Shown piece by piece: positions 40,120 to 50,835 of a DNA stretch of 58,575 nt; the stretch's first letter is position 1, and every line of letters starts with the position of its first letter. A program made the position numbers and the translations under genes. The stretch spans positions 1 to 58,575 of the forward strand of contig VXWP01000039.1 of NCBI GenBank assembly GCA_009835325.1, given 5' to 3'. The notes below the pieces were generated by a model that saw nothing but the letters and a program-made list of their open reading frames with translations, had not been told where the DNA came from and made no database searches. This stretch comes from Gemmatimonadota bacterium. GTDB lineage: Bacteria; JAAXHH01.

Positions 40120-41061
40120 ATGAACCTGTCGTACGATCAAGCCGTCGCCTTTCATGCCGTGGCACGTCACGGAAGCTTTTCTCTGGCGGCAAAAGCCCTC
40201 TTCCGGTCCCAGTCCGCCGTGAGCATCCAGGTGGCCAAGCTCGAGGGCGAAATCGGCCAGCCGCTCTTCCACCGGACGACCCGGCATCTCGCCCTCACCG
40301 AGGCCGGCAAGGTGCTGCTCAAGTACGTGAGCGAGATGGAAGGGCTGATGAAAGAGGCCGTGCAGGAACTGGAAGACCTGGACCGGCTCGAGGCCGGCCG
40401 TCTCGTGCTCTGCACGTCCGACACCACGGGTTGCTACCGCCTGCCGGCCATCCTCAAATCCTTCCAGGACCGCTATCCCGGCATCGACATTGTCGTGAAG
40501 AACGCCACGTCGCTGCGGACCATCCAGGCCGTGGTGGACGGCGAGGTGGATCTCGGCGTGGTCACGCTGGCCTACCTGCCCCGGGAGATCGAGGCGATCC
40601 CGCTGTTCTCCCGCCACGACGTGCTGATCACGCCGCCGGACCATCCCCTGGCGAAGCGTCGGACGGTGCATCTCAAGGACATGGAGCAGTATCCGCTGAT
40701 CCTGCTCGACCAGCACTGCGCCTCGCGGCGGCTGATCGACGATCTGTGCGAGAAATCGCGGGTACAGCTCGACGTCGCCATGGAGCTCAGTTCCATAGAG
40801 GTCATCAAGCACTTCGTGCGTATCGAGGCGGGCCTGTCCATCGTCCCCTCCATCGCCATCCAGGAGGAACTGGAAAACGGCACGCTCGCACAGGTCACGA
40901 TCGGAGACTTCCGAAACCGTCCCCGCCAGAAAATGGGGGCGATCTACCTCAAGGGGCGGTACCTTTCCAGGGCAGCCCGCAGTTTCCTGGAGGCCCTGCA
41001 GACGTACTTCCGGCCGGGGCGCAGGAAGATCGCGGAGGGCCGGGGCAAGCCGGCGGCCTGA
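40120..41061 (+). CDS. LysR-family transcriptional regulator
   Basis: A 313-residue LTTR. The N-terminal winged helix-turn-helix is AVAFHAVARHGSFSLAAKALFRSQSAVSIQVAKLEGEIGQPLFHRTTRHLALTEAG (about 7-62). The effector domain covers about 90-300 (LVLCTSDTTGCYRLPAILKSFQDRYPGIDIVVKN), as in CysB/CbbR-like members. Such regulators often control a divergent gene. Here that gene is the IMPDH-like enzyme, 220 bp away, so a purine-related co-inducer is a testable guess. Transcription runs on towards the ECF-like promoter at 41077. No ribosome site stronger than a weak purine run is seen before the ATG. Confidence 0.92.
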   Translation: MNLSYDQAVAFHAVARHGSFSLAAKALFRSQSAVSIQVAKLEGEIGQPLFHRTTRHLALTEAGKVLLKYVSEMEGLMKEAVQELEDLDRLEAGRLVLCTSDTTGCYRLPAILKSFQDRYPGIDIVVKNATSLRTIQAVVDGEVDLGVVTLAYLPREIEAIPLFSRHDVLITPPDHPLAKRRTVHLKDMEQYPLILLDQHCASRRLIDDLCEKSRVQLDVAMELSSIEVIKHFVRIEAGLSIVPSIAIQEELENGTLAQVTIGDFRNRPRQKMGAIYLKGRYLSRAARSFLEALQTYFRPGRRKIAEGRGKPAA

Positions 41062-41076
41062 TCGGGGCCGAAGAGG

Positions 41077-41107
41077 GGAACTACCCCCGGCGTTTCGGCG
41101 TCTAACC
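41077..41107 (+). promoter_or_regulatory. Candidate ECF-sigma promoter upstream of the small membrane protein gene
   Basis: GGAACT at 41077 and GTCTAACC at 41100, separated by 17 bases, the same spacing as at 18980 and 20738 and an even closer match to the common ECF -35 GGAACT. It lies just after the LysR stop and about 115 bases before the next start. Confidence 0.55.
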
Positions 41108-41219
41108 GTAGTGAACGCAGTGGTGGTTTTCAGGCACGAAGTCGGCCGTGCGGAATCAACCACGTTTTGGAATCTAGCAAGGACGGCAAGCGGACGCATC
41201 GCGGGAGGGTCGTGCTACT

Positions 41220-41489
41220 TTGATTCCGTTCACGGCGAATGATCTGTTGTCGCTGATTCAGCCACACTTGGCCCCTCTGCTCGCTATTTGCGGAATTCTG
41301 GTCATCTGCTACGGACTCTACCGCCTGGCACGCTCCCCACGCCGTGGCGGCGGCAGTGCGACCATATTTTTCGTGGGTACGACCGACGCACTGAGGAACA
41401 TGGACCAGCGCACGGCGGCTGAGATCATCGTTCGTCAACAGACCGGCGACCGTTTGAAGGAAGAAGAAAGAGGCGGGGCGGGAAAGTAG
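41220..41489 (+). CDS. Small single-pass membrane protein, unknown function
   Basis: An 89-residue protein starting at TTG with GGGAGGG 12 bases upstream, a longer gap than usual. One helix, APLLAICGILVICYGLYRLA (about 18-37), is followed by a basic stop-transfer SPRRGG. A cytoplasmic tail TIFFVGTTDALRNMDQRTAAEIIVRQQTGDRLKEEE then follows. The DxRTAAEIIVRQQTG stretch is mildly reminiscent of regulatory tails, but I do not recognise a family. It lies between an ECF-like promoter and a lipoprotein gene 122 bp downstream. The non-ATG start and short length keep confidence moderate. Confidence 0.5.
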   Translation: MIPFTANDLLSLIQPHLAPLLAICGILVICYGLYRLARSPRRGGGSATIFFVGTTDALRNMDQRTAAEIIVRQQTGDRLKEEERGGAGK

Positions 41490-41611
41490 ATGGAACCGGA
41501 TGGCGGCGGAAGAATGATTCAACCCGAAGCGTCCGTTCCGCCTTGTAGGTGCATAAGGTTGAGCGTATATTCGATATAGGTTTACTGGAAGTCACATTCT
41601 GGAGGTGCGAT

Positions 41612-42190
41612 ATGTCTCATCCCGGCACCCAACGCGTCACCGTCATTGTAATCATGGCGACCTTCGTTCTGCTTACCGCAGTCGGATGCGCCGCCCGCAG
41701 ACCGGCACTCGTGGAATCCAAGGATCTGGTGGCGGTATCGGTCATGCCGGCCGGTCCCAAGAACTGGTTGTACACCGTCGAGACGAAAAACGCCGAGTTC
41801 CTTACGAGCGTGGAGTTCATCTCCCCGGACCTGGAAGGATGCAAGGTGCTCGCACTGCCCGAGGAGATCAAAATCACCCAGCAGGTGACGCCCGATGGCA
41901 TCAAGGTAGACCTGTGGGGAAGCATCTATGGCGAATGGTACACTCAGTTCCGCAGCCTGCAGCTGGTGCTGACCAGTGACAGACCCAGGAGTCGGGGTGA
42001 GATTGATATGCGCGTTACCGACTTTCGTGGCAACACCACGACGATCGAATCCATCGCGGGGCCAGTCGCCGCCAGGATAGGCACGCCGCGATACGCCTGG
42101 CAACGTGCCTGGCGGTCTTACGAGGTTATGCCCCAGCATTTCGGCCGGTTTCCGGATAACCTGGTGGGCATCAGTTTTATAGGGAATTGA
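41612..42190 (+). CDS. Small lipoprotein, unknown function
   Basis: A 192-residue lipoprotein. The signal RVTVIVIMATFVLLTAVGC has its lipobox at LTAVGC (Cys about 26). The mature part is beta-rich: LVAVSVMPAGPKNWLYTVETKNAEFLTSVEFISPD, then VDLWGSIYGEWYTQFRSLQLVLTSD and IDMRVTDFRGNTTTIESIAGPV, suggestive of an immunoglobulin-like sandwich. GGAGG seven bases before the ATG at 41612 fixes the start. It is convergent with pgk and lies downstream of an ECF-like promoter shared with the small membrane protein, hinting at a cell-envelope role. No enzymatic motif is visible. Confidence 0.7.
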   Translation: MSHPGTQRVTVIVIMATFVLLTAVGCAARRPALVESKDLVAVSVMPAGPKNWLYTVETKNAEFLTSVEFISPDLEGCKVLALPEEIKITQQVTPDGIKVDLWGSIYGEWYTQFRSLQLVLTSDRPRSRGEIDMRVTDFRGNTTTIESIAGPVAARIGTPRYAWQRAWRSYEVMPQHFGRFPDNLVGISFIGN

Positions 42191-42214
42191 TGCTTGCCGT
42201 CGGTGACGGGAGTA

Positions 42215-43402
42215 TCATCCCACTTCCAGCACGCTAACCCCCGGAAGCACCTTGCCTTCCAGCAGTTCAAGCGAAGCACCGCCACCGGTTGATACGTGGC
42301 TCATGTGCCCGGCGAGACCGAGTGTGTTGACGGCCGCCGCCGTATCACCGCCGCCGATGATGGACACGGCTCCCCGGGCGGTTGCCTCCGCGATGGATTG
42401 AGCGACCTCCCGTGTGCCACTAGCGAACACCTCGATCTCGAAGACCCCCATGGGGCCGTTCCACAGGATGGTACCCGCTTCGCCAATGACCTCGGCAAAC
42501 TGACGCCGCGTGTCCGGTCCGATATCGAGGGCCATAGATCCATCGGGGATATGGTCTACATGAAATGCTGTCTCACCGGAGTCGATTGAGTCGGCGACAA
42601 CATGGTCGGCGGGCAGCAGGATCGGTTTGCCCAGGTCGGCGGATCGGTCCAGGATCTCGGCCGCGAAACCCAGTCGATCTTCCTCCAGCAGGCTCTTTCC
42701 AATGTCCTCGTTCCGGCTTGCGAGAAAGGTATAGGCCATGCCGCCCCCGATGATCAAGGCGTCGGCGATTTCGATGAACCGGCGTGTCGCTTCGATCTTG
42801 TCCGACACCTTTGCGCCACCGAGTACAACGATCAGCTTCCCTTTCGGGTTTTCGATCGCTACCGAGAGATAGTCCAGTTCCATCTGCATGAGGAATCCGG
42901 CCGCGCGTTCAGGCAGCAGTCGCGCAACGCTCTCGGTGGACGTGTGGGCGCGGTGGGCCGTTCCGAAGGCGTCGTTCACGTAGATCTCTCCCAGCCCAGC
43001 CAGTTCGCGTGCGAAGTCCGGATCGTTCCGGGTCTCCCCGCCATTAAACCGGACGTTCTCCAGCAGGAGGCATTCGCCGTTCTCCAAGTCTGCTGCTGCG
43101 CGCTCAGCCGCCGGTCCAACCGTCTCCCGCACGTAGCCTATCTGCTGACCCAGGAGTTCGGATAAACGTTCCGCCACCGGCCGTACCCGCAGGTGCTCCG
43201 TGACCCCCTTTGGCCGTCCGAGATGGGTCATCAGGATGGCCCGGCCACCTTGGTCCAGGATATGCCGCAGCGTGGGGAGCGACGCCCGGATGCGCGTGTC
43301 GTCGGTGATGTTGCCCGCCTGGTCGAGCGGCACGTTGTAGTCCACGCGTACAAGAACGCGCCGGCCACGCAGTTCAAGGTTGGTGAGGGGTCGGACGTTC
43401 AT
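42215..43402 (-). CDS. pgk: Phosphoglycerate kinase
   Basis: A 395-residue glycolytic enzyme, 1,3-bisphosphoglycerate plus ADP to 3-phosphoglycerate plus ATP. The N-terminal signature RVLVRVDYNVPLD has Tyr where most have Phe (VDxNVP). Substrate basic patch: RIRASLPTLRHIL and LMTHLGRPKG. C-terminal nucleotide domain: LIVVLGGAKVSDKI, GGGMAYTFL, ILWNGPMGVFEIE and the hinge/end IGGGDTAAAV...HVSTGGGASLELLEG. Length is standard. No gap or tpi gene is next to it; it is divergent from gltB across 296 bp. Confidence 0.97.
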   Translation of the reverse strand: MNVRPLTNLELRGRRVLVRVDYNVPLDQAGNITDDTRIRASLPTLRHILDQGGRAILMTHLGRPKGVTEHLRVRPVAERLSELLGQQIGYVRETVGPAAERAAADLENGECLLLENVRFNGGETRNDPDFARELAGLGEIYVNDAFGTAHRAHTSTESVARLLPERAAGFLMQMELDYLSVAIENPKGKLIVVLGGAKVSDKIEATRRFIEIADALIIGGGMAYTFLASRNEDIGKSLLEEDRLGFAAEILDRSADLGKPILLPADHVVADSIDSGETAFHVDHIPDGSMALDIGPDTRRQFAEVIGEAGTILWNGPMGVFEIEVFASGTREVAQSIAEATARGAVSIIGGGDTAAAVNTLGLAGHMSHVSTGGGASLELLEGKVLPGVSVLEVG

Positions 43403-43501
43403 GGACAGAATCCATCAAAGACTTTGCTGGACAGGCGATAACGAGAGGTGGTAGAGTGAATGCTCACGGTCATTTTCTCGGTGAAACAGCGTATTTTCTA
43501 C

Positions 43502-43530
43502 TTTACTTAGTTGATCGCACAGGTTATAAT
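43502..43530 (+). promoter_or_regulatory. Candidate sigma-70 promoter of gltBD
   Basis: TTTACT at 43502 and a perfect TATAAT at 43525, separated by 17 bases, in the AT-rich 296-bp gap between pgk and gltB. It implies a leader of about 160 bases before the gltB start. I see no riboswitch-like fold I can name and no other gene in this gap. Confidence 0.5.
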
Positions 43531-43698
43531 CAGGGTTTCAACCGGATTTTGGTACAAGTGCGAATAACGGACTATCCTCTCTTTTTCCTCCTTCAAGAAA
43601 CCGTGTCTGTTATTGCGAATCAACGGTATTCCAGTACTCCGGTTTGAATTGAGAAACTGGAAATCGCGTTCCCGTATTCGATTTTCGCAACCGAAAGG

Positions 43699-46600
43699 AT
43701 GCGAATGAGGGGCGATCCTTATATGAAAAAACCCCGGGGTCTCTACGATCCGGCCTATGAGCACGACGCGTGCGGCGTAGGTGTCGTGGCGAATCTGAGC
43801 GGCGAGAAGTCGTACGCCATCATACGCAACGCCATCCGGGTGCTGGTCAACCTGGAGCATCGCGGCGCCTGCGGATGCGATCCCCACACCGGTGACGGCG
43901 CGGGCCTGCTGTTCCAGCTTCCCCACGACTTCTTCAAGCGGCAATGCAGGCTATCCGGCATTTCGCTGCCGGAAGCGGGCCAGTACGCCGTCGGCATGGT
44001 TTTCCTTCCCAGGGGCGCCGAACACCGTCGGTGGTGCGAGCGGGCGATCGAGAAGACCGTCTGGGAGGAAGAGCAGGTGTTCCTTGGATGGCGCGACGTG
44101 CCGGTGGATTTCAGTCAGGCCGGGGAACTGGCGACCCAGGTGTCCCCGCTGATCCGGCAGTTCTTCATCGGTAGCGGCGAGCAGGTATCCGACCAGGACC
44201 GCTTCGAGCGCAAGCTTTACGTCATCCGAAAAGTCATCGAAAACGCCGTCGACGCGAAGCTGCCCGAGGACAACCGCGACGACTTCTACATCGCCAGCCT
44301 GTCCAGCAAGACCATCGTCTACAAGGGACTGCTTCGGGCCGACCAGCTGGACTCCTTCTACCGCGACCTGTCCGACGAGTCCATCGTCACGTCCCTGGCG
44401 CTGGTGCATTCCAGGTACAGCACGAACACGCTGGGGTCGTGGCGCCTCGCCCATCCCTACCGGCTGCTCTGCCACAACGGCGAAATCAACACGATCCGGG
44501 GGAACCAGAACTGGATGCGCGCCCGGGAAGCGCTCTTCGCATCCCCGCTGTTCGGCGACGACATGGCCAAGCTGAGCCCGATCATCCGCGAAGGCGCCAG
44601 CGACACGGCCGGGTTCGACAACGCGCTGGAACTGCTGGTCTCCACGGGACGGTCGCTGCCCCACGCCCTCATGATGATGATACCGGAAGCCTGGGAGAAT
44701 CATGAGTCCATGTCGGACGAGAAGAAGGCCTTCTACGAATACCACGCCTGCCTCATGGAACCGTGGGACGGCCCCGCCCTCATCGCGGCGTGCGACGGGG
44801 ACCGCATCTGCACGACCCTGGACCGCAACGGACTGCGGCCCTTCCGGTACGTGGTGACGAAGGATGATTTCGTCGTCGGCGCGTCCGAAGCCGGCGTGCT
44901 GGATATCCCGCCCGAACGGATCCTCACGCGGGGTCGGCTGCAGCCCGGACGCCTGTTCCTGATCGACACGATCCGCGGCCGTATCGTCACCGACAACGAG
45001 ATCAAGCACGAGATCAGTTCGCGCAAGCCCTACCGCGCCTGGCTGGACGAGCACATGGCGAGTCTGAACGACCTGCCGGAGCCGGACGACGTGCCCGGGC
45101 TCGACCTGGCGACGCTGGAAGAACGGCAGCGGGCCTTCGGATACACCAGTGAGGAGCTCAAGATCCTCATCGGCCCCATGGCGGCTCATGGGTACGAGCC
45201 CGTGGGGTCCATGGGAAACGACGCGCCGATCGCCGTCCTGTCCAACAAGCCGCAACTGCTTTTCCACTACTTCAAGCAGCTGTTTGCCCAGGTCACGAAT
45301 CCTCCCCTGGACGCCATCCGCGAAGAGCTGGTCACGTCCGTGGACACCTCGATCGGGCCCGAGCAGGACCTCTTCGCCGAAACGCCCGATCACTGCCGGC
45401 AACTCCGGATCCCCCGCCCCGTGCTGTCCAACGGGGAACTCGCTCGCATCCGGGCGCTCGACCTTCCCGGGCTGAAATCGGAGACGCTTCCTGCGGTGTT
45501 CCGGCGGTCGACAGGCACCCTCGAGGAGGCCGTGGACGAGCTTTGCCGCGAGGCGGGCCGGGCTATCCGGGAACGGGGCGCGACGCTGCTCATCCTGTCG
45601 GACCGGAAAGTCGGGCCGGACTGGATCCAGATCCCGAGCCTGATCGCCACCGCCGCCGTGCACCATTATCTCATACGGGAAGGACTGCGGACCAGCGCGG
45701 CCATCGTCGTGGAATCGGGCGAGCCGCGGGAGGTCATGCACTTCTGCCTGCTCATCGGTTACGGGGCCAATGCCATCAATCCCTACCTGACCCTCGAAAC
45801 GGTCGAATGGATGAGCATCGACGGCCTGATCGAACCGCCGGCCAGCGCGGCCAGCGCGGTCAGCCCGGCAGGTGCGGCCGGCGCGGACAAGGCGCGGGAG
45901 AACCTGATCAATGCCCTGTGCAAGGGCGTCCTGAAGACCATGTCCAAGATGGGCATCTCCACTATCAAGTCCTATCACGGCGCGCAGATCTTCGAGGCCA
46001 TCGGCCTGAAGCAGTCGGTCATCGACAAGTACTTCACGTGGACCGCGTCCCGCATCGAGGGCATCGGGCTGCCCGAGATCGAAGCCGAATACCGCCAGCA
46101 TCACCACCACGGCTATCCCGAACGTCCCGTGGCGAACGGCCATACCCTGGACGTGGGGGGCTACTACCAGTGGCGGAGCGACGGCGAGCACCACCTTTTC
46201 AACCCCCAGACCATCGCGCTACTGCAGACGTCGACGCGCACCGGCGACTATGAACTCTTCCGCCAGTACACGGACCAGATCGACGACCAGACGCGCCTGC
46301 TGGGCACGCTGCGCGGCCTGTTCGACTACAAGCAGGCGCAGCCTCCGGTGCCCATCGAGGAGGTGGAGCCGGCCTCGGAGATCGTCAAGCGCTTCTCCAC
46401 CGGCGCCATGTCCTACGGCTCCATCAGCAAGGAGGCCCACGAGACGCTGGCCATCGCCATGAACCGCATCGGCGGCCGGAGCAATTCGGGCGAGGGGGGC
46501 GAGGACCCCGACCGCTACTATCCCGACGAGAACGGCGACTGGCGGAACAGCGCCATCAAGCAGGTGGCCTCGGGCCGGTTCGGGGTAACGAGCAACTACC

Positions 46601-48345
46601 TGGTCAACGCCACGGACCTGCAAATCAAGATGGCCCAGGGCGCGAAGCCCGGGGAAGGCGGCCAGCTGCCGGGCCACAAGGTCTTCGAAGAGATCGCGCG
46701 CGTGCGCAAGTCGACCCCCGGTGTGGGGCTCATCTCGCCGCCGCCCCATCACGACATCTACTCCATCGAGGACCTGGCCCAGCTGATCCACGACCTGAAG
46801 AGCGCCAACGACCGGGCCCGCATCCACGTCAAGCTCGTGGCCGAGGTGGGCGTGGGCACCGTGGCGGCCGGCGTGTCCAAGGGCAAGGCCGACGTGGTCC
46901 TCATCAGCGGGTACGACGGCGGCACCGGCGCCTCGCCGGAATCGTCCATGAAGCACGCGGGCGTGCCCTGGGAACTGGGCGTGGCCGAGACCCAGCAGGT
47001 CCTGGTCCAGAACGACCTGCGCGGCCGCATCGTGGTGCAGACCGACGGCCAGCTCAAGACGGGCCGCGACGTGGTCATCGCCTGCATGCTGGGCGCCGAG
47101 GAGTTCGGCTTCGCCACGGCCGCCCTGGTGGTGAGCGGCTGCATCATGCTTCGCAAGTGCCACCTGAACACCTGCTCCGTGGGTGTGGCCACCCAGGACG
47201 AGGAACTGCGCAAGCGCTTCACGGGCAAGCCCGAGCACGTCATCAACTTCATGATGTTCATCGCCGAGCAGATGCGCGAGCAGATGGCCCAGTTGGGCTT
47301 CCGGACGGTGAACGAGATGGTTGGACGCACCGACTGCCTCGACACGCGCGAGGCCATCGACCACTGGAAGGCGAAGGGCCTGGACTTCACCCGGATGCTC
47401 GCGCCCGTCGAAGCGCCCGACCGCGTGGCCCGCTACTGCTGCCAGAGCCAGGACCACGGCCTGGAGAAGAAGCTCGACCAGCGGCTTATCGAAATGTCGA
47501 CCGAGGCCTTGGAGGACCGCCAGCCGGTCGTGCTGCGGCACGCGATACACAACATCGACCGGACGGCCGGCGCCATGCTCAGCGCGGAGGTGTCGCGGCG
47601 GCACGGCGAGAAGGGCCTTCCTGAAAACACGATCCGGGCCAGGCTGCACGGGTCGGCCGGCCAGAGTTTCGGCGCCTTCCTGGCACCAGGCATCACCTTC
47701 CTCCTGGAAGGCGAATCCAACGACTACACGGGCAAGGGACTGTCCGGCGGCACCATGGCCGTTTTCCCGCCCGAAAACGCGAGTTTCGTGCCCACCGAGA
47801 ACGTGATCATCGGCAACGTGGCCCTCTACGGCGCAACCGGGGGGCAGGCCTACTTCCGCGGCCGGGCCGGGGAACGGTTCGGCGTGCGGAACAGCGGTGC
47901 CGAAACCGTGGTCGAAGGTGTCGGGGATCACGGCTGCGAGTACATGACCGGCGGCCGCGTGGTCGTCATCGGTCCGGTGGGCCGCAACTTCGCCGCGGGC
48001 ATGAGCGGCGGCGTGGCCTACGTCCTCGACGAGAAAGGCGTCTTCCCCGGATTGTGCAACCAGGAGATGGTGGACCTGGAACCGCTGATCGAGGAAGCGG
48101 ACGTCGCCGAGGTGCGGCGGCTGATCGAAGCGCACGTGCGGTATACCGGAAGCGACCGGGGCGAGGACGTGCTGGCCCGGTGGTCCGAACTCCGGGACGC
48201 CTTCGTCAAGGTCATGCCCGTCGACTATCGCCGCGCACTCAAGGAAATGGCGGAACGGGCGGCGGAAGAGGCCAAGACCAACGGACATCCCGCCGAGACG
48301 GTGCCCGAAGTGGTTCCCGTGGGCGTCAACGGTGGCAAGGGATAG
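43699..48345 (+). CDS. gltB: Glutamate synthase large subunit
   Basis: A 1548-residue subunit of NADPH-GOGAT, which makes two glutamates from glutamine and 2-oxoglutarate. An N-terminal propeptide (about 24 residues) precedes the nucleophile Cys of the class II amidotransferase domain, [14 protein letters not shown]. The central domain is followed by the FMN-binding barrel: [47 protein letters not shown]. The 3Fe-4S cysteines are in [16 protein letters not shown]. The C-terminal beta-helix ([22 protein letters not shown]) is complete. An Ala/Ser/Gly-rich insert (around 45836-45890) is unusual. Several ATGs compete (43699, 43705, 43723). Followed 14 bp later by gltD. Confidence 0.97.
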   Translation: MRMRGDPYMKKPRGLYDPAYEHDACGVGVVANLSGEKSYAIIRNAIRVLVNLEHRGACGCDPHTGDGAGLLFQLPHDFFKRQCRLSGISLPEAGQYAVGMVFLPRGAEHRRWCERAIEKTVWEEEQVFLGWRDVPVDFSQAGELATQVSPLIRQFFIGSGEQVSDQDRFERKLYVIRKVIENAVDAKLPEDNRDDFYIASLSSKTIVYKGLLRADQLDSFYRDLSDESIVTSLALVHSRYSTNTLGSWRLAHPYRLLCHNGEINTIRGNQNWMRAREALFASPLFGDDMAKLSPIIREGASDTAGFDNALELLVSTGRSLPHALMMMIPEAWENHESMSDEKKAFYEYHACLMEPWDGPALIAACDGDRICTTLDRNGLRPFRYVVTKDDFVVGASEAGVLDIPPERILTRGRLQPGRLFLIDTIRGRIVTDNEIKHEISSRKPYRAWLDEHMASLNDLPEPDDVPGLDLATLEERQRAFGYTSEELKILIGPMAAHGYEPVGSMGNDAPIAVLSNKPQLLFHYFKQLFAQVTNPPLDAIREELVTSVDTSIGPEQDLFAETPDHCRQLRIPRPVLSNGELARIRALDLPGLKSETLPAVFRRSTGTLEEAVDELCREAGRAIRERGATLLILSDRKVGPDWIQIPSLIATAAVHHYLIREGLRTSAAIVVESGEPREVMHFCLLIGYGANAINPYLTLETVEWMSIDGLIEPPASAASAVSPAGAAGADKARENLINALCKGVLKTMSKMGISTIKSYHGAQIFEAIGLKQSVIDKYFTWTASRIEGIGLPEIEAEYRQHHHHGYPERPVANGHTLDVGGYYQWRSDGEHHLFNPQTIALLQTSTRTGDYELFRQYTDQIDDQTRLLGTLRGLFDYKQAQPPVPIEEVEPASEIVKRFSTGAMSYGSISKEAHETLAIAMNRIGGRSNSGEGGEDPDRYYPDENGDWRNSAIKQVASGRFGVTSNYLVNATDLQIKMAQGAKPGEGGQLPGHKVFEEIARVRKSTPGVGLISPPPHHDIYSIEDLAQLIHDLKSANDRARIHVKLVAEVGVGTVAAGVSKGKADVVLISGYDGGTGASPESSMKHAGVPWELGVAETQQVLVQNDLRGRIVVQTDGQLKTGRDVVIACMLGAEEFGFATAALVVSGCIMLRKCHLNTCSVGVATQDEELRKRFTGKPEHVINFMMFIAEQMREQMAQLGFRTVNEMVGRTDCLDTREAIDHWKAKGLDFTRMLAPVEAPDRVARYCCQSQDHGLEKKLDQRLIEMSTEALEDRQPVVLRHAIHNIDRTAGAMLSAEVSRRHGEKGLPENTIRARLHGSAGQSFGAFLAPGITFLLEGESNDYTGKGLSGGTMAVFPPENASFVPTENVIIGNVALYGATGGQAYFRGRAGERFGVRNSGAETVVEGVGDHGCEYMTGGRVVVIGPVGRNFAAGMSGGVAYVLDEKGVFPGLCNQEMVDLEPLIEEADVAEVRRLIEAHVRYTGSDRGEDVLARWSELRDAFVKVMPVDYRRALKEMAERAAEEAKTNGHPAETVPEVVPVGVNGGKG

Positions 48346-48359
48346 CCTTTAATAGACTT

Positions 48360-49856
48360 ATGGGTAAAACAACCGGCTTCATGGAGTACGAACGGGGGAC
48401 GGCAGGATATCGTGACCCCGTCGAACGCGTCGGCGACTGGGAAGAGTTCGTCCTGCCCATGGCGGAAGATTCGCTGCAAGAGCAGGGCGCTCGCTGCATG
48501 GACTGCGGCATCCCTTTCTGCCACACCGGGGTTCCGATGGGCAAGGGACCCGGCGCGTCGGGCTGCCCCCTGAACAACCTCATTCCCGACTGGAACGACC
48601 TGGTCTACCGGAACCACTGGAAGGAAGCCCTCCAGCAGCTGCACAAGACCAACAATTTCCCCGAGTTCACCGGGCGGGTCTGCCCCGCGCCCTGCGAGGG
48701 TTCCTGCGTCTTAGGCATCAACGCCGATCCGGTCACCATCAAGAGCATCGAGTGCGCCATCGTCGACCGAGGTTTTGAGGAAGGCTGGATCCAGCCCGAG
48801 CCGCCGCCGAAGCGGACCGGCAGGAAAGTGGCCGTCATCGGATCCGGGCCCGCCGGCCTGGCCTGCGCCGCCCAGCTCAACCGCGCCGGCCACAGCGTGA
48901 CGGTCTACGAACGGGCCGACCGGCCGGGCGGACTGCTCATGTACGGCATCCCGAATATGAAGCTCGACAAACAGAAGGTCGTCCAGCGTCGCCTTGACCA
49001 GATGACGGCCGAGGGCGTCGAGTTCGTGACCGGCGTCGAGATCGGCAGGGACGTGCCCGCGGCGGACCTGCACAGTGAAAACGACGCCGTGGTGATCTGC
49101 ACCGGCGCCACCAAACCCAACGACTTCGTGCGCAACGCGCCGGGCCGCGGCCTGGACGGCGTCCATTTCGCCATGGACTTCCTGCACGCGAACACGAAGA
49201 GTCTGCTCGACTCCCGTCACGATGACGGGAACTACATCTCGGCGAAGGACATGCACGTGATCGTGCTGGGCGGCGGCGATACGGGGACGGACTGCGTGGG
49301 AACGGCTATCCGCCACGGCTGCAGGACGATGAACCAGTTCGACGTGATCCCCAAACCGCCTCCCGAACGCGCGCCGAGCAACCCCTGGCCCCAGTGGCCG
49401 GTGGTCTACAAGCTCGACTACGGCCAGGAAGAAGGCAAGGCCCTCTTCGGCGACGACCCCCGTCGCTACGACACCAGCACCGTCGAGTTCATCGACGACG
49501 GCCAGGGCCGGGTCAAGGCCCTCCGCACCATCGACCTCGACTGGTCGGTCCCGAGCAATGGGGCGCCCTTCAGTCCGAAGAAGGGCACGGAGCAGGAGTG
49601 GCCCGCCGACCTCGTCCTCCTGGCGATGGGCTTCTCCGGTCCCGAAGATCCGGTGATCGAGCAGCTCGAAGTGGAACGGGACGGCCGGTCAAACGCCCAG
49701 GCCGAATACGGGAAGTACGCCACGAGTGTGGATAATGTCTTCGCGGCCGGCGACGCCCGTCGCGGCCAGAGCCTTGTAGTCTGGGCCATCCACGAAGGCC
49801 GGGGCGCCGCCCGGGAAGTGGACCGCTACCTCATGGGGAGCACGGACCTGCCGTAG
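48360..49856 (+). CDS. gltD: Glutamate synthase small subunit
   Basis: A 498-residue FAD/NAD(P)H oxidoreductase that supplies electrons to GltB. The N-terminal double-cluster region has [27 protein letters not shown] and [16 protein letters not shown]. The FAD motif is [18 protein letters not shown] and the NADPH motif [18 protein letters not shown]. The C terminus [19 protein letters not shown] is the second FAD contact. Length and order are canonical. I set the start at the ATG 14 bp after the gltB stop; the in-frame extension into gltB to 48054 is not coding. Ammonia assimilation is the role. Confidence 0.97.
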   Translation: MGKTTGFMEYERGTAGYRDPVERVGDWEEFVLPMAEDSLQEQGARCMDCGIPFCHTGVPMGKGPGASGCPLNNLIPDWNDLVYRNHWKEALQQLHKTNNFPEFTGRVCPAPCEGSCVLGINADPVTIKSIECAIVDRGFEEGWIQPEPPPKRTGRKVAVIGSGPAGLACAAQLNRAGHSVTVYERADRPGGLLMYGIPNMKLDKQKVVQRRLDQMTAEGVEFVTGVEIGRDVPAADLHSENDAVVICTGATKPNDFVRNAPGRGLDGVHFAMDFLHANTKSLLDSRHDDGNYISAKDMHVIVLGGGDTGTDCVGTAIRHGCRTMNQFDVIPKPPPERAPSNPWPQWPVVYKLDYGQEEGKALFGDDPRRYDTSTVEFIDDGQGRVKALRTIDLDWSVPSNGAPFSPKKGTEQEWPADLVLLAMGFSGPEDPVIEQLEVERDGRSNAQAEYGKYATSVDNVFAAGDARRGQSLVVWAIHEGRGAAREVDRYLMGSTDLP

Positions 49857-49895
49857 GCCGTGCTGCAGTAAGCGGCCCTGTCGTAGGTCCTTCAG

Positions 49896-50741
49896 TCACG
49901 CCGACTTCCTCGACCTCTCCTGCAGATCGTACAGCGACGCGACCTCGTCTTCATAGCGCGGAATGGGGAAATCCGTCATGGTGAAGCGGGCCTGTGAAGC
50001 CCGTTCGCCGCGGACCAGCCGGCTGTGCGCCTCGACCTTGTCCGACATGACTCCGCAGTGGATGGGGAAGGCGTCGGCCGCGCGGTAGCTCAAGATGAGC
50101 GTCTTACGCGGCCGGTCCGACGAGTTGATGGCCGAAGCGTGGGGCGTCATGGCGCTCATGAAGATCGCCGTGCCCCCGGTGCCTTCCAGTAGCACGGCCT
50201 CGGAATCGTCTACGTCCTCCGTGACCTTGCCCCGGAAGAACCCCTCGGTGCTGTGGCTCATCAGTGCTTCCGTGTGGCGCCGGGGAATGACCTTCAGACA
50301 GCCGTTCTCCTCGGAGGTGTCGTCGAGGTAGAATAGGATGGACACCGAATCCCGGTTGGTCAGGGGGTAGTAGGACAGGTCCTGGTGCCACTCCACGATG
50401 GACCCGATGTTCTGCGGCTTCATGTTGATCTTGCTGTAGTGGAAGAGCAGGTTCGGACCGAAGAGTTGCTCGACGCAGTCCAGCAGAGCGGTCGACTCCG
50501 AGAAATCGCGGAAGGGCTGATAGAAAGTGCACGGTTCGTAGATGCGCCGCACCAGCGTGCCGTCCGGTTCCTGGTCCGGTTCCATTTCCATGCGCGCGGC
50601 GTCGTGATCCGCCTTCGTGTTTCCATCCGATACACGGTCTATTTCTGACTTCAGGGCCGCGAGATTGTCCCCGGAAATGAAATCCGGGTAGACGACGTAT
50701 CCCTCGCGGTTGTAATGATCGATTTGATCCGGGGTGAACAT
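49896..50741 (-). CDS. Phytanoyl-CoA dioxygenase-family Fe(II)/2-oxoglutarate oxygenase
   Basis: A 281-residue PhyH-type oxygenase. The start FTPDQIDHYNREGYVVYPDFIS is characteristic. The iron triad is in VEWHQDLSYYPLT (His-x-Asp) and MTPHASAINSSDRPRKTL (second His), followed by the 2-oxoglutarate-binding Arg in DRPRKTLILSYRA. ENGCLKVIPRRHTE is the conserved strand before it. Such enzymes hydroxylate small molecules including osmolytes (ectoine), mitomycin-like compounds or phosphonates. It converges with gltD and follows the Tat-exported amine-oxidase gene by 94 bp on the same strand. Substrate unknown. Confidence 0.88.
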   Translation of the reverse strand: MFTPDQIDHYNREGYVVYPDFISGDNLAALKSEIDRVSDGNTKADHDAARMEMEPDQEPDGTLVRRIYEPCTFYQPFRDFSESTALLDCVEQLFGPNLLFHYSKINMKPQNIGSIVEWHQDLSYYPLTNRDSVSILFYLDDTSEENGCLKVIPRRHTEALMSHSTEGFFRGKVTEDVDDSEAVLLEGTGGTAIFMSAMTPHASAINSSDRPRKTLILSYRAADAFPIHCGVMSDKVEAHSRLVRGERASQARFTMTDFPIPRYEDEVASLYDLQERSRKSA

Positions 50742-50835
50742 GCGTGCCTCCGGGGACGATTACGTGGGGTTTTGGCTATTCGATTATGGGGAGGAAGGTA
50801 GGCGGATAGGGGAGGAGCGTCAAGGTCCAAACGGC

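Noticed and set aside
43951-46194. A 747-codon open frame on the strand opposite gltB (also 46219-48288)
   Set aside because: It is antisense to the well-supported gltB frame, and its composition (runs of Arg, Pro, His, Gly, Ala, Asp) is that expected from reading GC-rich codons backwards. No domain is recognisable.
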